NCBI GenBank assembly: GCA_965243325.1
Contig: CBDEUQ010000003.1
Location: 124,001 to 188,000, forward strand
From: JANQOH01 sp965243325
GTDB taxonomy: Bacteria; Pseudomonadota; Alphaproteobacteria; UBA7887
Direction of reading: 5' to 3'
DNA: 64,000 bases
In this document: piece after piece, positions 27,659-36,429 of the stretch
How the letters are laid out: each line of letters starts with the position of its first letter
Position numbering within the stretch: the first letter of the stretch is position 1
The notes under the pieces: generated by a model
What the model was told of the DNA's origin: nothing
The model's input: only the letters and a program-made list of their open reading frames with translations
Databases searched by the model: none
Program-made: the position numbers and the translations under genes

Positions 27659-29668
27659 ATGCGTCGCAGTCTGATCGCAGGCGGCATCCTGTCCGTGATC
27701 GCCGCCGGCGCCGCGGCCTTCGACGAGGCATTGCCGCCGCTGCTCGACGACCCGGCGCGGACGCATTTTCGCAGCGCTCTCGACTTGGCGGCCCGCAGCG
27801 AGTGGCGGCAGGCGTTCCGGCACGCCGAACGGACCGGCCACCCCGTCGCGCGCGCCGCGATCGAGTGGCAGCGGCTGCAGGATTCGAAATCCGGCGCCTC
27901 GTTCGCCGAGATCGAGTCGTTTCTCGACGCCTGGCCGGACTGGCCGGCGACCGCGGCGCTGGCGCGGCGCGGCGAGGAACTGTTGCCCGAAACGTGGGAC
28001 GCCGCCCGCACCCGCGCATGGTTCTCCCGATTTCCGCCGCGCACCGGCCCCGGCCGGCAGCGTCTGGCGGAGGCGCAGATCGCCGGGGGCGAGCGCGACG
28101 CCGGCGAACGTGCGCTTCGCGAGGCCTGGATCGACGGCGATTTCACGCGCGACGCGGAAACGCGATTTCTGGGCCGGCATGGAGCGCTGCTCGACGCCGG
28201 GGACCACGCGCGCCGGCTCGACCGCCTTCTGTGGGACGAAATGACGTGGGCGGCCGAACGCCAGCTCGAGCGCGTCGGACGGGACTGGAAGCGGCTGGGA
28301 GCGGCCAGGCTCGCCCTGATGAAACGCCGGCCCGGGGTCGATGCGGCGATCCGGCGCGTGCCGCAGGCGCTCGCCGGCCACCCGGGGCTGGTCTTCGAGC
28401 GGATTCGCTGGCGGCGCCGCGCCGGCAAGGCCGACACCGCCCGGGACCTGCTTCTCGACCCGCCGGCGGATCTCGGCCGCCCCGGGAAATGGTGGCCCGA
28501 ACAACGCTACCAGATTCGCGAGGCGATCGGCCTCGACCTGTTCAAGGACGCCTGGACGATCGCGTCGCGCCACGGGCAGGTCGACCGAGTCCCGTTCTCC
28601 GAAGCCGAATGGCTGGCCGGGTGGCTGGCGCTGCGGTTCCTGGACGACCCGGCGGCGGCCGAACCCCGCTTCGCCGCGATGTACGAACGGGTGCGCTTCC
28701 CGATCAGCCGCGCCCGCGCCGCCTACTGGGCCGGGCGCGCGGCCGCCGCCGCGGGCGCCCATGCCCGGGCCGCGGACTGGTTCCGGCTCGCGGCGCGCCA
28801 TCCGACCGTGTTCTACGGACAACTGGCCGCCGGCCCGGCCGGGATCGACCTCCGGTTTCCGCCGACTGAACCGCTGATCGCGCCGGACCTGCGCGCCCGC
28901 TTCGAGGCGGCCCCGGCGGTGCAGGCGGCTCGGCTGCTGGGCGAAGCGGGGGATTTCGACACCCTGCGGCGGTTCGTCGTCCACCTGAGCGAACGCGCGG
29001 CGGAGCCCGGCGAGCACCTCCTCATCGCCCGCCTGGCGGCGGCGTACGGCGCGACGCACCTTTCGATCGAGGCGGCGCGGCGCGCGTCGCGCCGCGGCGT
29101 GGACATGATCGCCTACAACTATCCCGTTCCCTTCGACGGGGCGTCGTTCGAGCGGGCGGGCGGCGCGCCGGAGGCCGCCCTTCTCCTGGGCCTGGCGCGG
29201 CAGGAGAGCGCCATGGACCCGGGCGCGGTCAGCCGCGCCGGCGCCCTCGGCCTGATGCAGCTGATGCCGCGGACGGCAAGGCACGTGGCGCGGACGCTCG
29301 GCGTCGCCTACAGCGAACGGCGCCTGACGCAGGACCCCGGCTACAACGTGCGGCTCGGCGCCGCATACCTCTCCGACCTCCTCGCAGACTACGGCGGCGC
29401 GCGGGCGCTGGCCGTCGCCGCCTACAATGCCGGGCCCTCACGCGTGAACGCGTGGCTGCCCAAGTTCGGCGATCCGCGCGACGGCGCGACGGACCCCATC
29501 GACTGGATCGAATCGCTGCCGTTCGCCGAAACCCGAAACTACGTTCAGCGCGTCCTGGAAGGCGCCTGCGTCTACCGCCACGTGCTGCAGCGGGCGCCGG
29601 ACCCGGCGGCGCCCTGCCCGCTCGCGTGGCTCGACGCGCTCCGCCACCCGGGCGGGCGGGATTCGTAG
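27659..29668 (+). CDS. Soluble lytic murein transglycosylase
   Basis: A 669-aa periplasmic peptidoglycan lyase of the Slt70 type. A strong GGGGGAGGAG at 27644-27653 precedes the start, and the N-terminus is a short signal peptide (MRRSLIAGGILSVIAAGAAA). A long alpha-helical superhelix (about 30-470) leads to the C-terminal catalytic domain with ARQESAMDPGAVSRAGALGL containing the catalytic Glu, then MQLMPRTA and AYNAGPSRV. It acts on glycan strands during wall turnover. It is monocistronic and convergent with the NHL gene. Confidence 0.93.
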   Translation: MRRSLIAGGILSVIAAGAAAFDEALPPLLDDPARTHFRSALDLAARSEWRQAFRHAERTGHPVARAAIEWQRLQDSKSGASFAEIESFLDAWPDWPATAALARRGEELLPETWDAARTRAWFSRFPPRTGPGRQRLAEAQIAGGERDAGERALREAWIDGDFTRDAETRFLGRHGALLDAGDHARRLDRLLWDEMTWAAERQLERVGRDWKRLGAARLALMKRRPGVDAAIRRVPQALAGHPGLVFERIRWRRRAGKADTARDLLLDPPADLGRPGKWWPEQRYQIREAIGLDLFKDAWTIASRHGQVDRVPFSEAEWLAGWLALRFLDDPAAAEPRFAAMYERVRFPISRARAAYWAGRAAAAAGAHARAADWFRLAARHPTVFYGQLAAGPAGIDLRFPPTEPLIAPDLRARFEAAPAVQAARLLGEAGDFDTLRRFVVHLSERAAEPGEHLLIARLAAAYGATHLSIEAARRASRRGVDMIAYNYPVPFDGASFERAGGAPEAALLLGLARQESAMDPGAVSRAGALGLMQLMPRTARHVARTLGVAYSERRLTQDPGYNVRLGAAYLSDLLADYGGARALAVAAYNAGPSRVNAWLPKFGDPRDGATDPIDWIESLPFAETRNYVQRVLEGACVYRHVLQRAPDPAAPCPLAWLDALRHPGGRDS

Positions 29669-29670
29669 AA

Positions 29671-29690
29671 GGGCGGCGGCATCTCCGCCC
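29671..29690. terminator. Possible hairpin terminator between convergent genes
   Basis: GGGCGG at 29671-29676 can pair with CCGCCC at 29685-29690 in the 32-bp gap between the transglycosylase and the NHL gene. No T-run follows, so confidence is low. Confidence 0.3.
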
Positions 29691-29700
29691 CCGGCCCCCG

Positions 29701-30699
29701 TCACCCGGCGCGGACAAACTTCTGGAAGGCGTGGCAGGTGAGCGGGGCGAAGTGCTCGATGGCGCCCGAGGCCTTTACCACCTCGCCGACATAGAAGTCG
29801 CCGCGGGAGTCGGCCCAGATACCGTGCGGCGCGATGAAGTTGCCCGGCAGGAGCGGGTTCCAGCCGCCGATCTGCTTCTGCACGTTGCCGTCGAGATCGC
29901 AGATCGTCACCCGGGCGATCGGCGCGTGGCCGATCGGCGCCTTGGGCATCAGATTGTAGTGCGGCCGCCCGTCCGCCGGCAGCGTCCAGCCCAGCTCGGC
30001 GACGAACAAGTTCTCGTCCTCGTCGATGAACAGGTCGTCGGGGCGGTTCACCCAGTCCCAGATGCGGAGCAGGTTGCCGTCGCCGTCGAAAATCTGGATG
30101 CGCGAGTTCTCGCGGTCGGCGACGAACACGCGGCCCGAACGGTCGACGGCAATGGCGTGCGGCAGGTTGAACTCGCCCGGTTCCGAACCCGGAGTCCCCC
30201 ACGAGGCGACGAGCTCGCCGGCGGCGGTGAAACGGTGCACGCGCGCGTTGCCGTATCCGTCGGCGATGTACATGTCGCCGTTCCCGGCCACGGCGACGTT
30301 CGTCACCATGTTGAACGGACCGCCGGCGCGGCGCACCGGGCTCTCGCCGATCTTGAAGCCCGTGTCGGCGGCCTGGCCGGCCTCGCCGAGCGTCATCAGC
30401 AGCTCGCCGTCGGTGGTGAACTTGCGCACGGTATGGTCGAAATTGTCGGCGCAATAGACGTGGTCGTTGCGGTCGATGAAGATGCCGTGGGCATTGGTGA
30501 ACACGTCCTCGCCCCAGGCGTCGAGGAACTTGCCCTCCTTGTCGAAGACGATCACCGGATGGTCGCCGCGGTTGAAGACGTAGACGCGGTCGCGGCTGTC
30601 GACCGCCACGCCCGCCACCTCGACGAACGACCAGCCCTCCGGCAGTTGCTCCCAGCCCTCCAGCACCTCGTATTCCAGCCGATGTTCGCCCGTCGCCAT
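29701..30699 (-). CDS. NHL-repeat six-bladed beta-propeller protein (amidating-lyase-like)
   Basis: A 332-aa protein without a signal peptide made of repeated NHL blades, for example VAVDSRDRVYVFNR, IFIDRNDHVYCADN, VAGNGDMYIADGYGN and IAVDRSGRVFVADREN. The blade pattern and length resemble the peptidyl-hydroxyglycine alpha-amidating lyase-like family common in alpha- and actinobacteria. Those bacterial members have no proven reaction, so a lyase role is only a family label. It is the downstream neighbour of isovaleryl-CoA dehydrogenase on the same strand, with a 66-bp gap. Confidence 0.8.
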   Translation of the reverse strand: MATGEHRLEYEVLEGWEQLPEGWSFVEVAGVAVDSRDRVYVFNRGDHPVIVFDKEGKFLDAWGEDVFTNAHGIFIDRNDHVYCADNFDHTVRKFTTDGELLMTLGEAGQAADTGFKIGESPVRRAGGPFNMVTNVAVAGNGDMYIADGYGNARVHRFTAAGELVASWGTPGSEPGEFNLPHAIAVDRSGRVFVADRENSRIQIFDGDGNLLRIWDWVNRPDDLFIDEDENLFVAELGWTLPADGRPHYNLMPKAPIGHAPIARVTICDLDGNVQKQIGGWNPLLPGNFIAPHGIWADSRGDFYVGEVVKASGAIEHFAPLTCHAFQKFVRAG

Positions 30700-30765
30700 C
30701 GTCGCCTCCCCGTTGTCGCCGCCCCAACCCGCGACGGCCAGGATAGCAGGCCGCGGAGCGGCCGG

Positions 30766-31938
30766 TCAGCCGGTCTCCGCGAACAGTTCGCGGCCGATGA
30801 GCATGCGGCGGATCTCGGAGGTGCCGGCGCCGATCTCGTACAGCTTGGCGTCGCGCAGCAGGCGGCCCGTCGGGTACTCGTTCACGTAGCCGTTGCCGCC
30901 GAGGCACTGGATGGCCTCGAGCGCCATCCAGGTGGCGCGCTCCGCCGCATAAAGGATGGCGCCCGCGGCGTCCTTGCGGCTGACCTCGCCGCGGTCGCAC
31001 GCCGCGGCGACGGCGTAGGCGTAGGCCTTGCACGCGTTCGCCGTGGTGTACATGTCGGCGAGCTTGCCCTGGATCAACTGGAAGGTGCCGATCGGCCGGC
31101 CGAACTGCTCGCGTTCGTGGACGTAGGGGACCACGACGTCGAGGCACGCCTGCATGACCCCGAGCGGCCCGCCCGACAGCACCGCGCGCTCGTAGTCGAG
31201 GCCGCTCATCAGCACCCCGACGCCGCCGCCGACCGCGCCGATCACGTTGTCGGCGGGCACTTCGCAGTCGACGAACACGAGTTCGCTCGTGTTCGAGCCG
31301 CGCATGCCGAGCTTGTCGAGCTTCTGCGCCGGCGAGAAGCCGGGAAAACCCTTCTCGACGATGAAGGCGGTGATGCCGCGGCTTCCCGCGTCCGGGTCGG
31401 TCTTGGCGTAGACCACGAGCACGTCGGCGTCGGGGCCGTTCGTGATCCACATCTTCGACCCGTTCAGCACGTAGCGCTCGCCGCGCCGGTCGGCGCGCAG
31501 GCGCATGCCGACGACATCGGACCCGGCGCCGGGCTCGGACATGGCGAGCGCGCCGACGTGCTCTCCCGAGATCAGCTTCGGCAGGTAGCGGGCCTTCTGT
31601 TCCGGGCTCGCGCAGCGGTCGATCTGATTCACGCAAAGGTTCGAGTGGGCGGCGTAGGACAGGCCGACGGCCGCCGACCCGCGGCTGATCTCCTCCACCG
31701 CCACGACGTGTTCGAGATAGCCCATGCCGGCGCCGCCGTACGCCTCGCCGGCGGTGATGCCGAGCAGGCCGAGGCTGCCCATCTTGCGCCACAGGTCGGC
31801 GGGAAACTCGTTCGACTTGTCGATCGCCGCGGCGCGGGGGGCGATCTCGTCGGCGGCGAAGCTCAGCGCCGAGTCGCGCACCATGCCGGCCCTCTCGCCG
31901 AGGCCGAAGTCGAGCGACGGTATCCGGTTGGGAATCAT
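30766..31938 (-). CDS. Isovaleryl-CoA dehydrogenase
   Basis: A 390-aa acyl-CoA dehydrogenase of the leucine pathway, oxidising isovaleryl-CoA to 3-methylcrotonyl-CoA with FAD. The catalytic base is placed at Glu250 in the segment LDYERAVLSGGPLG, the position used by isovaleryl rather than medium-chain enzymes. The FAD-binding loop MSEPGAGSDVVGM and the C-terminal QCLGGNGYVNEYPTGR and AGTSEIRRMLIGREL are intact. The usual partner genes for methylcrotonyl-CoA carboxylase are not adjacent here. Related acyl-CoA dehydrogenases cannot be fully excluded. Confidence 0.88.
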   Translation of the reverse strand: MIPNRIPSLDFGLGERAGMVRDSALSFAADEIAPRAAAIDKSNEFPADLWRKMGSLGLLGITAGEAYGGAGMGYLEHVVAVEEISRGSAAVGLSYAAHSNLCVNQIDRCASPEQKARYLPKLISGEHVGALAMSEPGAGSDVVGMRLRADRRGERYVLNGSKMWITNGPDADVLVVYAKTDPDAGSRGITAFIVEKGFPGFSPAQKLDKLGMRGSNTSELVFVDCEVPADNVIGAVGGGVGVLMSGLDYERAVLSGGPLGVMQACLDVVVPYVHEREQFGRPIGTFQLIQGKLADMYTTANACKAYAYAVAAACDRGEVSRKDAAGAILYAAERATWMALEAIQCLGGNGYVNEYPTGRLLRDAKLYEIGAGTSEIRRMLIGRELFAETG

Positions 31939-31956
31939 TCGGCGCCCCCGTCGCGC

Positions 31957-32520
31957 TCAATCGCTATCGAGCACGGTGTCCCAGTACAGATAGTCGCCCC
32001 AGCTCTCGTGCAGATAGTTGGGCGGGAACCGGCGGCCGGTCTGGCGCAGCTCGTGCGACGTCGGCGCCCGCGGCGGGGTGCGCGGGCGCATGCCGCACTC
32101 CTCGGCGATCCTGTTGCCCTTCTGCAGATTGCAGGCGGCGCAGGCCGTGACCACGTTGGACCACGTGGTCGCGCCGCCGCGCGACCGCGGCACGACATGG
32201 TCGAAGGTCAGCTCCTCCGACCGCTGCCGCCGGTCGCAGTACTGGCAGCAAAAGCCGTCGCGCAGGAACACGTTGAAGCGCGTGAACGCCGGGCGTCCGA
32301 TCGCCGGAACGTAGGCCTTGAGCGAGATGACGCTCGGCAGGTGCATCCGCCACGACGGAGAGCGCACTTCCCGGTCGTACTCGGCGACGATGTCGACGCG
32401 GTCGAGGAACACCGCCTTGACGGCGTTCTGCCACGACCACAGCGAGAGCGGAAAGTAGCTCAGCGGCTGATAGTCCGCGTTCAGCACCAATGCCGGGCAG
32501 TTCTCGTGCGGCGCGACCAT
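31957..32520 (-). CDS. HNH endonuclease family protein
   Basis: A 187-aa protein with an HNH domain: CQYC and CAAC zinc ligands flanking FDHVVPRSRGGATTWSN, where the DH pair is the metal/catalytic part. The N-terminal segment (ALVLNADYQPLSYFPLSLWS) is the standard start of the housekeeping alphaproteobacterial HNH protein, which supports the start at 32520. Its function is unproven; a DNA repair or nicking role is usual for the family. It is 18 bp upstream of isovaleryl-CoA dehydrogenase. Confidence 0.9.
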   Translation of the reverse strand: MVAPHENCPALVLNADYQPLSYFPLSLWSWQNAVKAVFLDRVDIVAEYDREVRSPSWRMHLPSVISLKAYVPAIGRPAFTRFNVFLRDGFCCQYCDRRQRSEELTFDHVVPRSRGGATTWSNVVTACAACNLQKGNRIAEECGMRPRTPPRAPTSHELRQTGRRFPPNYLHESWGDYLYWDTVLDSD

Positions 32521-32672
32521 GGCGGGCGAAAGCCTTTCCGATCCGGGCCCGTGCAAGGCGGCGCCAGTCTAGGGAGGCGCACCGCGCCGCGCAACGGGAG
32601 AGCCCGCGCACCGTCGGCGGCGGCGACAAAAGCGTTTCCGGCGCGCAGCCGGCGCGCTAAAACCCCGCCGCC

Positions 32673-33896
32673 ATGACAGCGCCGCTTGCCCATATCCGCG
32701 TCCTCGACCTGTCGCGCGTGCTCGCCGGACCCTGGGCGGCGCAGACGCTCGCCGACCTCGGCGCCGAAGTCATCAAGGTGGAGCGGCCCGGCGCCGGCGA
32801 CGACACGCGCAAGTGGGGGCCGCCCTTCCTGCCGGGACCCGACGGCGCGCCGACCGCCGAGACCGCGTATTTCCTCAGCGCCAACCGGGGCAAGAAGTCG
32901 ATCACCGTCGACATGGCGACGCCGCGCGGCCAGGAGCTGGTTCGCGCGCTCGCCGCGCAGTCCGACGTGCTGATCGAGAACTTCAAGGTCGGCGGCCTCG
33001 CCCGCTACGGACTCGACTACGCCAGCCTGAGCGCGCGGCACCCCGGCCTCATCTACTGCTCGATCACGGGCTTCGGCCAGAGCGGACCCTATGCCGCGCG
33101 CGGCGGCTACGATTTCATGATCCAGGCGATGGGCGGCCTGATGAGCCTGACCGGCGAGCGCGACGACCGCCCGGGCGGCGGGCCGCAGAAGGCGGGCCTC
33201 GCCGTCTCCGACCTGTTCTGCGGCATGTACGCGACGATCGCCATACAGGCGGCGCTCGCCCACCGCGAGCGCACGGGCGAGGGCCAGCACATCGACCTGG
33301 CGCTGCTCGACTCGACGGTCGCCATGCTGTCGATGATGGCCACCAACTATTTCACCAGCGGCGCACCGCCGCGCCGCATGGGCAACGCGCATCCCAACGT
33401 CGCGCCCTATCAGCTCTACCGGACCACCGACGGCCACATCGTCGTCGCCGTCGGCAACGACCGGCAGTTCGCGCGCCTGTGCGGCGCCGTCGGCCGGCCG
33501 GCGCTCGCCGACGATGCGCGCTTCGCCGACAACGCGCGCCGGCTGGCGAACCGCGACGCCCTCGACGCGGCGCTGTGCCCGGCCCTGCGAACGCGGACGA
33601 GCGCCGAGTGGCTGGCCACGCTTGCCGATGCGGGGGTGCCCGCCGCGCCGGTGAACGACGTCGCCGGGGTGTTCGCCGATCCGCAGGTGATTCACCGCGG
33701 CATGAAGGTGGACCTGCCGCACGCGGCGGGCGTCGCCGCCGCCCACGCGGCGAGCCCGCTGCGATTTTCCGCGACGCCGGTGCGCTACACGACGTCGGCG
33801 CCGACGCTCGGCGAGCACACCGACGAGGTGCTGGGCGAGCTGCTGGGCCTCTCCCGCGACGAGATCGAGCGGCTGCGGGCGGACGGGACGGTGTGA
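32673..33896 (+). CDS. CaiB/BaiF family CoA transferase
   Basis: A 407-aa family III CoA transferase moving CoA between carboxylic acids through an Asp-linked anhydride. The N-terminus (IRVLDLSRVLAGPWAAQTLA) and CSITGFGQSGPYAARGGYD are typical, and the catalytic Asp lies in LAVSDLFCGMYA. Possible substrates include succinyl-CoA with mesaconate, oxalate or carnitine derivatives; nothing nearby fixes the choice, although an oxalyl-CoA-type ligase lies at 59.1-60.6 kb. It is divergent from the HNH gene with a 152-bp gap. Confidence 0.9.
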   Translation: MTAPLAHIRVLDLSRVLAGPWAAQTLADLGAEVIKVERPGAGDDTRKWGPPFLPGPDGAPTAETAYFLSANRGKKSITVDMATPRGQELVRALAAQSDVLIENFKVGGLARYGLDYASLSARHPGLIYCSITGFGQSGPYAARGGYDFMIQAMGGLMSLTGERDDRPGGGPQKAGLAVSDLFCGMYATIAIQAALAHRERTGEGQHIDLALLDSTVAMLSMMATNYFTSGAPPRRMGNAHPNVAPYQLYRTTDGHIVVAVGNDRQFARLCGAVGRPALADDARFADNARRLANRDALDAALCPALRTRTSAEWLATLADAGVPAAPVNDVAGVFADPQVIHRGMKVDLPHAAGVAAAHAASPLRFSATPVRYTTSAPTLGEHTDEVLGELLGLSRDEIERLRADGTV

Positions 33897-33955
33897 GAAC
33901 CCGCGCGTCGGCGGCGCGGTTCACATGCCGGCGGGACGCTGGTAGTTTTCGCCGC

Positions 33956-34276
33956 ATGAAGCGGTATCGGGGCGCGCGCACCATCGACGGCATCGCCGTG
34001 ACGGTCGACGGCGCGCCGCTGGCGGAGCGCACGGACCTGCGGCGGTTCACCGACCGCGGATTCGAGTGGACGTACGAGGGCGCCGCGCCGGCGCAGCTCG
34101 CGCTTGCGCTCCTCGCCGACCATCTGGGCGACGACGCGGCGGCGCTCGCGCACTGCGAGCCGTTCATGCGCGCCGCGGTCGCCAATTTCGAGAACGACTG
34201 GGAAATGAGCGGCGCCGACATTGACGCGGTGCTGGCGGCGATCGGGCAACCCCCGGCCGCCGCGGCAGCGCGATAG
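33956..34276 (+). CDS. DUF6166-type small protein
   Basis: A 106-aa acidic cytosolic protein. The core FTDRGFEWTYEGAAPAQLAL followed by LLADHLGDDAAALAHCEPFM and an Asn/Asp-rich helix matches a widespread small family of unknown function (DUF6166). The start at 33956 is the only good ATG for the domain. It lies 59 bp after the CoA transferase and 26 bp before the hydroxylase-like gene on the same strand. No function is proposed. Confidence 0.7.
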   Translation: MKRYRGARTIDGIAVTVDGAPLAERTDLRRFTDRGFEWTYEGAAPAQLALALLADHLGDDAAALAHCEPFMRAAVANFENDWEMSGADIDAVLAAIGQPPAAAAAR

Positions 34277-34302
34277 CGCGGGCCACCCCGGGGGAGGAGA
34301 CC

Positions 34303-35085
34303 ATGGAACTCGCGACCAGCGCCATGTCCGACCGCCAGCGCGCCTACCGCGCCGAGTACCGCCGGCGGATCAACGGCTGGTACAACGGCGCGCTGCATGT
34401 GGCGGTCATCTACGCCATCGGCGCGCTCGCCTTCTACGTATACGTGGCGCACATCGAGGCGGTCGCCTGGTGGGAGTGGCTCACCGTGCCGGTGGTGTTC
34501 CTGATCTGCAACGTCTTCGAGTGGTTCCTGCACAAGCACGTCATGCACCGGCCGCAGAAGTCGGCGGCGCTGCGCGCGATCTACCGGCGCCACACGCTGA
34601 TGCATCACCAGTTCTTCACCGATACGGAAATGCGCTTTGCCGACCAGAAGGACTGGCGGGTGACGTTCTTCCCGCCGTACGCGCTGGTGACGTTCGTGCT
34701 GATGTCGATTCCGGGCGCGCTCGCGGTGGGCTACGTCATCTCGGCCAACGCCGGATGGCTGCTGATGTGCACCACCACCGGCGTCTATCTGACCTACGAG
34801 TTCATGCATTTCTGCTGCCACGTCGACGAGGGCCGGTTCGTCCGCCACTGTCCGTTCGTCAACACCATCCGCCGCCACCATGCCGCGCACCACGCGCAGT
34901 CGATCATGATGGAGCGGAACATGAACCTGACCTTCCCCATCGCCGACTGGCTGTTCGGCTCGTCCGACCTCGACCGCGGCCTGCTGGGACACATCTTCAA
35001 CGGCTACGACACCCGTTACGTCCGCCGCGACCTGCGCCGCGCGACGCGGACACCGAACGGGCAAGCCGCCGCGGCGGCGGCCTGA
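34303..35085 (+). CDS. Fatty acid hydroxylase / sterol desaturase superfamily membrane protein
   Basis: A 260-aa integral membrane di-iron protein. Histidine boxes are HKHVMH (77-82), HTLMHH (97-102), HFCCH (169-173) and HHAAHH (192-197), the pattern expected for O2-dependent hydroxylation or desaturation. Membrane segments appear at about 29-48, 58-76, 122-147 and 150-168. A good GGGGGAGGAG precedes the start. The substrate may be a fatty acid, carotenoid or hopanoid lipid; there is no other lipid gene nearby. It is followed 58 bp later by the luciferase-like gene. Confidence 0.85.
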   Translation: MELATSAMSDRQRAYRAEYRRRINGWYNGALHVAVIYAIGALAFYVYVAHIEAVAWWEWLTVPVVFLICNVFEWFLHKHVMHRPQKSAALRAIYRRHTLMHHQFFTDTEMRFADQKDWRVTFFPPYALVTFVLMSIPGALAVGYVISANAGWLLMCTTTGVYLTYEFMHFCCHVDEGRFVRHCPFVNTIRRHHAAHHAQSIMMERNMNLTFPIADWLFGSSDLDRGLLGHIFNGYDTRYVRRDLRRATRTPNGQAAAAAA

Positions 35086-35143
35086 CTCCGCCCGGCCCGC
35101 AACCACCGCCGAACAGCGACATCTCCGAGGGAGCGTCCGCGCC

Positions 35144-36418
35144 ATGAAGCACCTGTGGTTCCACTTGATGCCCTACACCGAGCTGCCGGACGACTTCCGC
35201 GACAACCACCCCTCGGTCTGGGTCGATATCCACTCCAGCCTGTTCGAGCCGGAACGCGCGCACGAGATGTACAACGCGTTCATGGACGAGATGGAGCATG
35301 CCGCGGCGGTCGGATTCGACGCCGTGTGCTGCAACGAGCACCATTCGAACGGCTACGGACTGATGCCCTCGCCCAACCTGATCGCGAGCGCGCTGGCGCG
35401 CCGGGCGGCGCAGCACACGGCGATCTGCGTGATGGGCAACAGCCTGGCGCTGTACAACCCGCCGACGCGGGTGGCGGAAGAGTTCGCGATGATCGACTGC
35501 ATTTCCGGCGGCCGCCTGATCGCCGGCTTTCCGGTCGGCTCGCCGATGGACACCTGCTACGCCTACGGCCAGAATCCGTCGCTGCTGCGCGAGCGGTACT
35601 ACGAGGCGCACGACCTCGTGACCCGGGCGTGGACCGAGCCGGAGACCTTCGCCTTCGACGGCCGCTTCAACCAGCAGCGCTACGTCAACATCTGGCCGCG
35701 CCCCATCCAGCGCCCGCACCCGCCGATCTGGATTCCCGGCGGCGGGTCGGTCGAGACGTGGCAGTGGTGCGCCAAGATGGACTACGTCTACTGCTACCTG
35801 TCGTACTACGGCTACAAGGCGGCGCGGCAGACGATGCACGGCTTCTGGGAGGAGATGGCGCGCCTCGGCAAGGAACCGAATCCGTACCGCGCGGGCTTCC
35901 TGCAGTTCGTCGGCGTCGCCGAGACCGAAGCCGAGGCGCGGGAGCTCTACCGCGAGCCGGCCGAGTACTTCTACGGCCGCTGCCTGCACATCGACCCGCG
36001 CTTCGCCACGCCGCCCGGCTACGCCACCGAGGCGACGATCCGCGCCGGCGTCGAGAGCCAGGTCGGCCAGGCGGCGCTGCGCAGCAAGCGAGCGATCGCT
36101 GGCGTCGACAAGAAGGCGCGCGAGTTCGACGCCATCGTCGACAACGGCTACGTGATCGTCGGCACGCCGGACCAGGTGGCGGAGAAACTGCGCGAGGTCG
36201 TCAAGGACCTCCGCTTCGGCCAGCTCATGCTGCTCCTGCAGTTCGGCAACATGGACAAGGCGCTGGCGAACTACAACACGCGGCTCTACGCCGAGCGGGT
36301 CATGCCGCAGCTCGCCGACGTGTGGAGCGAGTGGGAGAACCACTGGTGGCCGCGTCCGATGGCGATGGAGAACCGGGCGATGCCCGATCCGGTCGCCGTC
36401 GCGGCCGCCGCCGAATAG
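35144..36418 (+). CDS. LLM-class flavin-dependent oxidoreductase (luciferase-like monooxygenase)
   Basis: A 424-aa cytosolic FMN/F420-type TIM barrel of the bacterial luciferase superfamily. Characteristic segments are GFDAVCCNEHHSNGYGLMPS, the flavin-site region ISGGRLIAGFPVGSPMD and RPHPPIWIPGGGSVETWQW. The family adds oxygen to, or reduces, organic substrates with FMNH2. Immediately after it (11 bp) is an alpha/beta hydrolase-fold protein that lacks its serine. The two probably act on the same compound. No flavin reductase is adjacent. Confidence 0.9.
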   Translation: MKHLWFHLMPYTELPDDFRDNHPSVWVDIHSSLFEPERAHEMYNAFMDEMEHAAAVGFDAVCCNEHHSNGYGLMPSPNLIASALARRAAQHTAICVMGNSLALYNPPTRVAEEFAMIDCISGGRLIAGFPVGSPMDTCYAYGQNPSLLRERYYEAHDLVTRAWTEPETFAFDGRFNQQRYVNIWPRPIQRPHPPIWIPGGGSVETWQWCAKMDYVYCYLSYYGYKAARQTMHGFWEEMARLGKEPNPYRAGFLQFVGVAETEAEARELYREPAEYFYGRCLHIDPRFATPPGYATEATIRAGVESQVGQAALRSKRAIAGVDKKAREFDAIVDNGYVIVGTPDQVAEKLREVVKDLRFGQLMLLLQFGNMDKALANYNTRLYAERVMPQLADVWSEWENHWWPRPMAMENRAMPDPVAVAAAAE

Positions 36419-36429
36419 CCCTGCCGCAC

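Noticed and set aside
29438..32676. Open frames of more than 800 codons on both strands across the NHL, dehydrogenase and HNH genes.
   Set aside because: They have low-complexity Arg/Ala/Gly/Val text, no recognisable domain, and lie over well-supported genes. They are shadows caused by codon bias.
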